From Bdellovibrionaceae bacterium UBA6502 (GTDB lineage: Bacteria; Bdellovibrionota; Bdellovibrionia; Bdellovibrionales; UBA840), in the NCBI GenBank assembly GCA_002436415.1, contig DJMA01000002.1, forward strand, positions 1 to 50,502: DNA of 50,502 bases. The letters are read 5' to 3'. Position numbers and translations under genes: made by a program. Under the pieces are notes generated by a model. That model was not told the origin of the DNA and did not search any database. It was given only the letters and a program-made list of their open reading frames with translations. This document shows, piece after piece, positions 19,100 through 26,631 of the stretch; positions within the stretch are counted from its first letter, which is position 1; every line of letters begins with the position of its first letter.

Positions 19100-21037
19100 A
19101 TGTTTAGCGTATCAAGTGAAGAAATGAAGAAACAAAGCACACAATTAGGTGCCAACTATTTTGCCGCATTGGAAGCTTTAAATACAAATGTCTTTGTTTG
19201 TGACACTAATTTCAATATTAACTTTGTGAACGCAAAGGCCAGACAAGTAATGGCAAGTATAGCTAATGAGGTAAAAAGCAATTTTAATGTAGATGCCAAT
19301 CAACTTCTAGGAGTGAATATAGATAGTTTTCACGCTGACAGAAAGCAAAGCATTCGATCAAAACTGCAAAACCCTAACAACTTCCCTATTCAAAGTGAAA
19401 TCACTTTTAGTGGTTTAATTTTAGCTCTACAAATTGAGCAAGTAATTCAAAATAATAAACTCATAGGCTATGTTGTAAACTGGGAAGAAATCAGCAAACA
19501 AAAAGCCGTAGCTGACGAGGCTGCAAGAGCAAAACAAGTTTTTGAAAATGTACCTATGAACATTATGGTAGCCAATTTAGATGGAATTATCACAGAACTA
19601 AATCCTAAAAGTGTAAAAACCCTAAAGAGCATTGAGCACCTGCTACCCGTTAAAGTAGAAGACATCGAAGGTGGAAGTTATGATGTGTTTCACAAAGATC
19701 CAGCTCACCAAAGAAAGCTTCTAGCCGATCCAAACAACCTTCCCTATAGAGCATTAATAAAGCTTGGTGATGAAACATTAGATCTAAATGCATCTCCACT
19801 GTATGACAACTCTGGTAACTACCTAGGACCAATGGTTACTTGGGAAGTGGTCACCGAAAAATTACAGAATGAAAACCGAGTGGCAACCAACCAGCAAATG
19901 TTGGAATACGCCCCGGTAAATATGATGAGATGTGATCTAGATTACAATATCACTTACTTAAATGACTCTTCTAGAAAGACCTTAAAAAGCATTGAAAGCC
20001 TCTTGCCAATTAAAGCAGATGCTGTCCTAGGTTCATCCATTGATATCTTCCATAAAAACCCTGCACATCAGAGAAAACTTTTGGCAGATCCATCTAACCT
20101 GCCTTATTCAACGAAAATTCAGTTAGGCAATGAAACTCTAAAATTACAAGCCTACCCACTTTACGATAAAGATGAAAAGTACTTGGGCCCGATGGTAAAC
20201 TGGTCTGTCATCACAGACAGAGAAATTTTGGTGGATCGATTAACAGAAACATCCTTAAAATTAAGTGCCGCCTCTGAACAACTACAGGCCGCAGCCACAC
20301 AGATGATGGAAAACGCTGAGAACACCACCTCGCAAGCTTCAACTGCGGCAACCGCCAGTGAGGAAGTTTCCGCTGGTATCGCAAATGTTGCTGCCAGCAT
20401 GGAAGAAATGAGCTCTAGTATTCGTGAAATCACTGAGAAAACCAATGAGTCCTCAAGTCGTTCTGATTTGGCGAAATCTAAAACACAAAGCACTAACAAA
20501 ACCATTAACCTTCTCGGAGAAAGTTCGCAGGACATTGGAAATGTCATAAAAGTAATTTCATCCATTGCCCAACAAACCAATCTGTTAGCTCTCAACGCTA
20601 CCATTGAAGCAGCTAGAGCCGGTGAGGCAGGGAAAGGTTTTGCGGTTGTGGCAAATGAGGTGAAAGAACTTGCCAAAGAAACTGCGGAAGCAACTCAAGA
20701 AATCACCAAAAAAATTGAAGCCATTCAAAATGATTCTGGCAGCGCTGTAAATGCCATTGCCGAAGTCAGTGAAGCCATCGAAACATTATCAGAAATTTCT
20801 ACAAATATTGCTGCCTCTGTTGAGGAACAAGCTGCTACGACTAACGAGGTAGCTAGGGTTTCTTCGGAAGCAACCTCTGCCACAAACGAGATTACAAGAA
20901 ATGTAAATGAAATGGTTAAGATGGCAGAAAATACGGTATCCGCAGCCAAAGAGACTGGTAATGCTGCCGCAAACTTAGCCTCTCTTGCCGCTAGCTTAAA
21001 CGATCTAGTAAATACATTAAAAGATGATGATGAATAA
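19100..21037 (+). CDS. Soluble methyl-accepting chemotaxis protein with three PAS-like domains
   Basis: No transmembrane segment is visible, so this is a cytoplasmic receptor. Residues about 18-135, 145-260 and 265-370 are three PAS-like units; the last two are near copies, each with TLKSIE.LLP, FHK.PAHQRKLLADP and a closing YLGPMV.W. The C-terminal half is a standard MCP signalling coiled coil whose tip, near residue 500, reads EAARAGEAGKGFAVVANEV. It would deliver an internal signal (redox, oxygen or metabolite) to CheA-CheW. Probable methylation helices flank the tip (Glu/Gln-Ala/Ser-rich). AGGGAGG precedes ATG. The cheA operon lies 5 to 10 kb away. Confidence 0.92.
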   Translation: MFSVSSEEMKKQSTQLGANYFAALEALNTNVFVCDTNFNINFVNAKARQVMASIANEVKSNFNVDANQLLGVNIDSFHADRKQSIRSKLQNPNNFPIQSEITFSGLILALQIEQVIQNNKLIGYVVNWEEISKQKAVADEAARAKQVFENVPMNIMVANLDGIITELNPKSVKTLKSIEHLLPVKVEDIEGGSYDVFHKDPAHQRKLLADPNNLPYRALIKLGDETLDLNASPLYDNSGNYLGPMVTWEVVTEKLQNENRVATNQQMLEYAPVNMMRCDLDYNITYLNDSSRKTLKSIESLLPIKADAVLGSSIDIFHKNPAHQRKLLADPSNLPYSTKIQLGNETLKLQAYPLYDKDEKYLGPMVNWSVITDREILVDRLTETSLKLSAASEQLQAAATQMMENAENTTSQASTAATASEEVSAGIANVAASMEEMSSSIREITEKTNESSSRSDLAKSKTQSTNKTINLLGESSQDIGNVIKVISSIAQQTNLLALNATIEAARAGEAGKGFAVVANEVKELAKETAEATQEITKKIEAIQNDSGSAVNAIAEVSEAIETLSEISTNIAASVEEQAATTNEVARVSSEATSATNEITRNVNEMVKMAENTVSAAKETGNAAANLASLAASLNDLVNTLKDDDE

Positions 21038-21055
21038 AAACCTAAAACTGAAAGT

Positions 21056-21088
21056 ATCCAGCTCTTATAGTGAGCTGGATATTTTTTT
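21056..21088 (+). terminator. Intrinsic terminator after the chemoreceptor gene
   Basis: ATCCAGCTC (21056-21064) pairs with GAGCTGGAT (21072-21080), followed by A and seven T residues. The loop contains the stop codon of the convergent gene, so the hairpin may serve both strands, though the minus-strand side lacks a T-run. Confidence 0.85.
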
Positions 21089-21853
21089 AAGAGCCTTGGA
21101 CAGTTTATCAGTAAGCAAAGCAGCTTTTTCTTTAAGAAACTCTTTAGTGTCTTCGTCCATATACATATCCCTTCGCAATTCAATTTGAATACAATGCTTT
21201 GACTGAGAAGGTTTGCCAAATTTTCTAGTGATACCACCACCAATGTAAGGATCATTCAAAGAAACTTCGCTAAAATTATCTTTGAAGCTCTCCAAAACCA
21301 AATCCAAATATTTTCTATCGGTTGATTTCCCTAAAAAATCAGAAATCACAACTTCAGGCCGTAGTTTCCCTGGGTCAGCGTGTAGTGCGGTACCCTTAGA
21401 AGGCATACTATGTAAATCCAACTGCAATGAAAAAGAATTTTCTTTTATATACTTTTGGTGCATTTTCTCAACTTCGTCATGAAAGCCTTGGTAGTAGTTT
21501 TTAAGTAATCTTTCATGCAGATCTCTAGACATAGGTTTTTCTAACAAAGTTTCTCCAAAAGTAGTTTTCACCCAATGAAGTCCTTTATTATGAAAATCAC
21601 TTAACTGATTTTCTTGCCCCTGCACCGAGGCCTTTTCGATATGCTCTGGCAAGCGATTTAAATCCACCACATAACGATGCCAAGGACTATAAACTAAATC
21701 TAAAGACAGCTCTTTGATGGGAGATTCATACAATCGATCCACATAACGATCAACGTCTCTCATTAAGTGAGCCTCATCTAAGCCTTGTAGCCAATCACAC
21801 TCTTCCGGAACTTGTTCCCCACTATGTGGGATACTTACAAAAAACTTTTTCAT
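21065..21853 (-). CDS. N-formylglutamate amidohydrolase-like protein
   Basis: The family pattern is clear: SIPHSGEQVP at the N-terminus, DVDRYVDRLY, VVDLNRLPEH, then LQLDLHSMPSKG, the putative metal-binding DLHSM motif, and IQIELRRDMYMDEDT near the end. Members hydrolyse N-formylglutamate (HutG-type, histidine degradation) or related N-acyl amino acids. No hut genes are near, so the substrate is unsure. The gene converges on the chemoreceptor and shares its terminator region. Confidence 0.85.
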   Translation of the reverse strand: MKKFFVSIPHSGEQVPEECDWLQGLDEAHLMRDVDRYVDRLYESPIKELSLDLVYSPWHRYVVDLNRLPEHIEKASVQGQENQLSDFHNKGLHWVKTTFGETLLEKPMSRDLHERLLKNYYQGFHDEVEKMHQKYIKENSFSLQLDLHSMPSKGTALHADPGKLRPEVVISDFLGKSTDRKYLDLVLESFKDNFSEVSLNDPYIGGGITRKFGKPSQSKHCIQIELRRDMYMDEDTKEFLKEKAALLTDKLSKALKKISSSL

Positions 21854-22003
21854 ACATGAAGACTAGCAAAACTTAATATGAATACAAGACAGAAGAAGCA
21901 CTCGGCATCATAAGCGCTCAAAACTTAGGCTTAATTAAAGAATAAAAGCCAGGATCAGCTAACTTGCTATTGCCCAGAACAAGGGATTTGTTATGATACC
22001 GCT

Positions 22004-22546
22004 ATGAAAATATACACAAAAACTGGTGACAACGGCCAGACAAGCTTACTTAATGGTACGAGAGTAGCTAAATACCACCCCAATATAGAAGCCTATGGAA
22101 GCATTGACGAACTTAACTCAAACATCGGAATGCTAATCCATTTATGTGAAAACTATCAAAGCGACGACTTCGATCTACTGGGGGAAATCTCCAAAAATCT
22201 TTTTAGTATTGGCTCTGCTCTAGCTTGTGAAGACCCTAAAGAAGGTGAAAAATATCTTAATCTAAAGGCTTCAGATATCGAAAAATTAGAATCTGCCATT
22301 GATCATTTTTCGAAAGATTTAAAAGAATTAAAAAACTTTATTTTACCTGGTGGAGGCATGCCTGCTAGTCAGTCCCACATTTGCCGAAGCGTTTGCCGAC
22401 GAGCCGAGCGTCGACTATTGCAGCTGCAAGAAGAAGAGCATTCCCTAATCCTTGGTTATTTAAATCGACTAAGCGATTACTTTTTTGTACTAGCCAGATA
22501 TTTAAACTTTTTAGATAAAAGAGAAGACATTATTTGGAAGTCCTAG
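22004..22546 (+). CDS. PduO-type ATP:cob(I)alamin adenosyltransferase
   Basis: The N-terminus has the family ATP-binding motif KIYTKTGDNGQTSL, then YGSIDELNSNIG; the C-terminal half has RSVCRRAERRL and LNRLSDYFFVLARY, all hallmarks of MMAB/PduO-type enzymes. It transfers the adenosyl group of ATP to cob(I)alamin to make coenzyme B12. Length (180 residues) is normal. No cobalamin riboswitch was seen in the 150 bases upstream. Its stop overlaps the convergent Hpt/receiver gene by 4 bases. No B12-dependent enzyme is encoded in the window. Confidence 0.93.
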   Translation: MKIYTKTGDNGQTSLLNGTRVAKYHPNIEAYGSIDELNSNIGMLIHLCENYQSDDFDLLGEISKNLFSIGSALACEDPKEGEKYLNLKASDIEKLESAIDHFSKDLKELKNFILPGGGMPASQSHICRSVCRRAERRLLQLQEEEHSLILGYLNRLSDYFFVLARYLNFLDKREDIIWKS

Positions 22547-23496
22547 GACTTCCCTGCCTTCCCTAGGTTTTTCAGTTCATTCTTTAAAGTAATCAGACTT
22601 TCCATCTCCGTTCTCATCACTTCACGAATTTCCTCTTTCCCTTGAGATTTTAAAAACTCATCCAAATCAGAGAATTGATAAAACATGAATTTAATGGATC
22701 GATTAATCAGCTTTGTAGTTAAAAACTTTTGCGCAGCATTGTTCAAATTGGCAATAACATGTGCTGGCTGAAAAGGTTTTTCTAAAACCGAAAACACACC
22801 ATAGTTGATGGAGTCAATTACATCCGACTTACTTAAATTACCAGAAATAAAGATCACCGGAAGATCAGGATTGATTTTTTGAATTTCTCTTAATAGGTCC
22901 AAACCAGACATTCTAGGCATTGTCATATCAAGAAGAACGCATACAGGTTGATCTTGACCTTCTTTCAAAGCTTGAAAGGCAAGTTGACCATCTTCAAACT
23001 CACGAAAACTGAATCCGGCATCATCCACCAAATCACCTAAAATCTCGCGAATATCTTCTTCGTCATCTACAATGTAAACTAATCCCTTGGAACTCTGAGC
23101 CTTTGTTACACGCTTCTCAACCTCTTCACGGTCCACATTTGCGGGCGCCGCCGCACTTTCTCCTGGATCCGCATAATCAAATTGAATGCTTTGACCATTT
23201 AGAAGCTGTCGAGAACAATCGATTCCTAATAAAAAATAATCAATATATGGCTTGGTCATTTGACCTGATTCTTTGCATTTTTCTAATAGATTTTCTAGAT
23301 AATGGGTATGTTTTTGAACCTCTTCAAGGCCTAACATTCCAGCCCCACCTTTTAGAGAATGAAACACACGGAATACATTATTGTATTGAGTTAAAAAGTC
23401 CTCTCCGCGATCAATTGCTAATAAATTAGCCTCACCTTCATCTAAAAGTTCAAAAGCTTCAATTTTAAATTCTTCTACCATTTCTTCATCAAACAT
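22543..23496 (-). CDS. Hpt domain fused to a receiver domain
   Basis: Residues 1-105 form a histidine phosphotransfer domain with the phospho-His near residue 46 in FHSLKGGAGMLGL. After a short Ala-rich linker a receiver domain starts (LVYIVDDEED), with phospho-acceptor Asp in LLDMTMPRMSG and Lys in VLEKPFQP. A charged helical tail of about 60 residues follows. Having both donor and acceptor modules suggests a phosphate sink or relay attached to CheA. It is the last gene of the minus-strand chemosensory block, 12 bases after the preceding gene. Start ATG 23496, or GTG one codon earlier. Confidence 0.85.
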   Translation of the reverse strand: MFDEEMVEEFKIEAFELLDEGEANLLAIDRGEDFLTQYNNVFRVFHSLKGGAGMLGLEEVQKHTHYLENLLEKCKESGQMTKPYIDYFLLGIDCSRQLLNGQSIQFDYADPGESAAAPANVDREEVEKRVTKAQSSKGLVYIVDDEEDIREILGDLVDDAGFSFREFEDGQLAFQALKEGQDQPVCVLLDMTMPRMSGLDLLREIQKINPDLPVIFISGNLSKSDVIDSINYGVFSVLEKPFQPAHVIANLNNAAQKFLTTKLINRSIKFMFYQFSDLDEFLKSQGKEEIREVMRTEMESLITLKNELKNLGKAGKS

Positions 23497-23510
23497 CACA
23501 CACCCACTTA

Positions 23511-24554
23511 TTAAAACTGACTCTTCACATCATCTGCTGATTGGTTTTGCAATAGATTATCTACTAAACTCTTTAATTCTGAAGACTTCACCAAAAAGCG
23601 TTTAAGCTTCTCCTGAAAGTCACTTGTATCCCATAATGATTTTTCACTAATGTTTTGCGCCAAAGAAACTCTTAACTCCCAAACCATATCATTGAGGCTT
23701 AAATAGTAATCCTCAATTTCAACCAATTGAGTTTGTTGCAATAGATCCGCTAGTACAATTAACTCTGCCAAAAGATCTTCCCCTGTGTGTATTACAAATT
23801 CAGAAACTAGACCTCTTAAGAATCTTACCGTTCCTTTTAGAGTATGTAACTCTCGATAAAACAAACGAAAGCTCTCTTTTAAATCTAGTGGAGACTTTAA
23901 CTTTGACCAAGCCATTATAGTCTGATCCATCTCGTCTTTTTTAAGCTCATCTAAGACTTCCAAATACTCGTCTAGAACGAACTCTTGGATTGGCTCAAAA
24001 TTGATTTCTGGTATAGCAAGCTCGGCGCTTTGATTACTTTCTGAAGACTCGATACTAGCATTTTCACCCACCACAGAAAGTGCTATTTCTGCGGCAGCAT
24101 CTGTACTTCCTGGCTCTACAAGTTTATCAACACTAGTGCTTAGAGAACCCAAGTCATCAATCTTACTTAAATCAATATCTCCATCTTCATCGAGAGATAT
24201 ATTTTGTTGCTCTTGACCATAATCGGCCAAAGCATTTTGACAATCATCTATAGTTAGCTTGCCCATTTCAATCAATATCTGTCCAAGAGGCATCCTCTTT
24301 TGGTTTTGTAATTTTAAAAACTGAGAAAGCTCATCTTTGCTAAGTAAAGATTTTTCAGCTAAGATTGTTTTGATCTCTAAACCACTTTGGACTTGCATTT
24401 TTACTAATTGAATTAGCTCTGAATTGCTAAAGCGATTTTCCTCTCTCAATACACTCAACAAAGGAGGAGTTGAACGCAACTGCTCAGTAAGAGCATTTAT
24501 CAAGTCCTCTTCTGTGATCATATTTTTGCGAAGTAAAAAATCACCAAAAAACAT
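23511..24554 (-). CDS. Hpt-like protein with GspE/MshEN-like N-terminal repeats
   Basis: Residues about 1-115 carry two units of the type FGDFLLRKNMITEEDLINAL and LGQILIEMGKLTIDDCQNAL, which resemble the N-terminal domain of type II/IV secretion ATPases (MshEN, often a cyclic di-GMP binder). Residues about 195-330 form an Hpt-like helical domain with LHTLKGTVRFLRGL, where the His could be phosphorylated; the usual GGAGF is changed to GTVRF. An acidic linker joins them. It sits between a receiver gene and the Hpt/receiver gene, abutting the former. Binding of cyclic di-GMP is only an inference from the fold. Confidence 0.65.
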   Translation of the reverse strand: MFFGDFLLRKNMITEEDLINALTEQLRSTPPLLSVLREENRFSNSELIQLVKMQVQSGLEIKTILAEKSLLSKDELSQFLKLQNQKRMPLGQILIEMGKLTIDDCQNALADYGQEQQNISLDEDGDIDLSKIDDLGSLSTSVDKLVEPGSTDAAAEIALSVVGENASIESSESNQSAELAIPEINFEPIQEFVLDEYLEVLDELKKDEMDQTIMAWSKLKSPLDLKESFRLFYRELHTLKGTVRFLRGLVSEFVIHTGEDLLAELIVLADLLQQTQLVEIEDYYLSLNDMVWELRVSLAQNISEKSLWDTSDFQEKLKRFLVKSSELKSLVDNLLQNQSADDVKSQF

Positions 24555-25112
24555 TTATCCTGCCTGTACAAAACCTGCTGAGCCACCCAATACTTTTCCT
24601 AGAACATCCTCGGTCTGCTCTTTAGTATATGGTTTTTTCAAATAACCAGAGGCACCAAAATGCTGGGCCACAGCGATTGGGTCTAAATTTAGTTCTTCAC
24701 AAGCATCTAAAACTTGATTGATTTTTCCAGGCTCAACCACTCCCGCTTTAACACGAGCAGCTACCTTATCAATCAAAGCAAATTTTTCGTTCATCGGGAT
24801 CTGCGCAGCTCCACCCTTTTTTCTTGAAATGGTTTTTTCATCCTCAGAACTAACCATCACAACTGGAGTGCGTGGAGCCAAAGATTTTATCAACACCAAA
24901 GCACTCAAACCATCTAACTCAGGCATTCGAATGTCTAAGGTTATTAAATCAGGCTTAGCTGTAATCATGGATTTAAACTGTTCCACAGCCAATTTCCCGT
25001 TTTTCGCTTCAAAAATTTCAGCTACGGATTGACCATTCAAACTAACTAACTTCAACATACTCTTAATTGAAGTTAAATGAATGTCTGCGTCGTCTACACA
25101 TAATACTTTCAT
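24555..25112 (-). CDS. Receiver-domain protein of the chemosensory operon
   Basis: The protein is a receiver with a long insert. It has VLCVDDADIH at the N-terminus, the acceptor Asp in ITLDIRMPELDG, and a MVSSEDEKT loop. About 45 extra residues (KKGGAAQIPMNEKFALID and following) lie between that loop and the terminal GYLKKPYTKEQ, so the Lys region is displaced. The insert is unusual for a CheY-like protein. ATG 25112 overlaps the cheB stop codon by one base (TAATG) and has AAAGGTGG upstream; a GTG nine bases earlier is possible. It likely takes phosphate from CheA or an Hpt protein next to it. Confidence 0.8.
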   Translation of the reverse strand: MKVLCVDDADIHLTSIKSMLKLVSLNGQSVAEIFEAKNGKLAVEQFKSMITAKPDLITLDIRMPELDGLSALVLIKSLAPRTPVVMVSSEDEKTISRKKGGAAQIPMNEKFALIDKVAARVKAGVVEPGKINQVLDACEELNLDPIAVAQHFGASGYLKKPYTKEQTEDVLGKVLGGSAGFVQAG

Positions 25113-26164
25113 TAGGCCCACCTTTTATTGATTACTTTCATAATTTCGTTAATGTTTCCCATATAATCTTGCAAGTCTGCTCGAGCTATGGCCCCAGGCA
25201 TGCCAAAAACAACACAACTATCTTTATCCTGAATAAGAATAGGATTAGACTTTAATTTCTGCTTCCTACAAGCAGCCAAACCATCCTCTCCCATCCCAGT
25301 TAAAATAACATTAATGGATTTTTTATAAACAAGATCACTTGAATCTATCATAACATCTACCGCTGGTCGTACGGAATTTACTTTTTCAGTTTGAGTTAGA
25401 GAAATGCAGTTCACATCAGCTTCTCTTTTAACTTCCATATGAAAGTCTCCAGGAGCCACGTAGACATGATCATTCAATATTGCTTCCCCTTGCTCAGCTT
25501 CTTTGATTGTTAAAGCAGGACAGATGCGATTTAGCAAGTTAGCCATTTGTCGAGTAAACAATGGCGGCATATGCTGGGTGAGTAAAACGGGTACTCCTGG
25601 CTTAACAGTCCACTGCGAAAACAAAAGCTTTAAAGCCTCTGGGCCACCTGTGGATGAACCAATGTGAATAACATCTGGTCTAAAGCTATTAAACTCAATT
25701 TTGGGAGCAGCAACAGCAACCGGCTCTGCCTTTGGCTGATTCACTACTTGTTGATTTATCACTCCTTTAAATTGAACTAGCTTTGGAAGTAGAGTTTTGC
25801 GAAGAGTATCAATTGCATTATCTCCCCCAGAGTCATCTTCAGAGACTTTGGGTAAAAAATCTTGCGCTCCCGCCGTTAATGCTTCCATGGTTTTTTCTGC
25901 TCCCGCTTGTGAATAAGCACTAAACACAATCACTGGCAAGTTCAGACCAAGCCTTCTTAATTCTCGAATTGTACTAATGCCGTCTAAAACTGGCATCTCT
26001 AAATCAATGGTTACTAAATCTATATCTTTTTTTTCTTTTAAAATATCAATTGCCTGTTGACCATGAAGGGCAGTTGCAACCACCTCAATACCCTCATTTC
26101 CATCAATGGCTTGGCGGATTGCTGAACGAAAAACTATGCTGTCGTCTACCACTAAAACTTTCAC
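25112..26164 (-). CDS. cheB: Chemotaxis methylesterase CheB
   Basis: Residues 1-120 are a receiver domain (VVDDS, acceptor Asp in VTIDLEMPVLDG). Residues about 160-350 are the methylesterase domain with the catalytic Ser in HIGSSTGGPEAL, His in LTQHMPPLFT and Asp in TGMGEDGL. CheB removes methyl groups from chemoreceptors once phosphorylated by CheA. GTG start with TAGGTAGG before it. It lies between cheW and the receiver gene in one operon. The pair CheB/CheR supports adaptation by methylation in this system. Confidence 0.96.
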   Translation of the reverse strand: MKVLVVDDSIVFRSAIRQAIDGNEGIEVVATALHGQQAIDILKEKKDIDLVTIDLEMPVLDGISTIRELRRLGLNLPVIVFSAYSQAGAEKTMEALTAGAQDFLPKVSEDDSGGDNAIDTLRKTLLPKLVQFKGVINQQVVNQPKAEPVAVAAPKIEFNSFRPDVIHIGSSTGGPEALKLLFSQWTVKPGVPVLLTQHMPPLFTRQMANLLNRICPALTIKEAEQGEAILNDHVYVAPGDFHMEVKREADVNCISLTQTEKVNSVRPAVDVMIDSSDLVYKKSINVILTGMGEDGLAACRKQKLKSNPILIQDKDSCVVFGMPGAIARADLQDYMGNINEIMKVINKRWA

Positions 26165-26173
26165 AAAACCTAC

Positions 26174-26623
26174 CTATTCACCAGCGAAACCTTCAATTTC
26201 TTCTAAATCTAAAACCACCAAAAGGCGTCCATCCAATTTATGGATACCTTTGACATACTTTCTAATTTTTACATCTAAGGTGTCAGGAGTGGTTTCAAAT
26301 GACGACATATTTAGACTTTGTACATCATCGATTTGGTCCACTTTTAAGGACAAGAGTCCATCACTTGTATTTACAATCACATTCATATGCTCGTTGTCTT
26401 CGTTTTCTTGCAAACCAAAAAGTCTACGAAGGGAAATTTGCGTAACAATGTTACCACGTAGGTTCATTAAACCACATACCACTTCATCACTTTTAGGAAT
26501 CTCTGTAAGTTGAAGCGGCTTAATCACCTCTTGCACTTTTAGCACATCAACACCAAAGAAGTCTTCTCCGATTTGAAACGTACAATATTGAACATTTTCT
26601 GTGTTTAAAACTTCACTTTCCAT
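26174..26623 (-). CDS. cheW: Chemotaxis coupling protein CheW
   Basis: A single CheW domain of 149 residues, with YCTFQIGEDFFGVDVLKVQE near the N-terminus and the conserved glycine strand GLMNLRGNIVTQISLR. CheW couples receptors to CheA. It starts 8 bases after the cheA stop, consistent with one transcript. Nothing unusual was seen. Confidence 0.95.
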   Translation of the reverse strand: MESEVLNTENVQYCTFQIGEDFFGVDVLKVQEVIKPLQLTEIPKSDEVVCGLMNLRGNIVTQISLRRLFGLQENEDNEHMNVIVNTSDGLLSLKVDQIDDVQSLNMSSFETTPDTLDVKIRKYVKGIHKLDGRLLVVLDLEEIEGFAGE

Positions 26624-26631
26624 ATCTACCT

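Noticed and set aside
21854..22003. Possible cobalamin riboswitch before the adenosyltransferase gene.
   Set aside because: The 150-base gap is short and shows no B12-box or matching stems.
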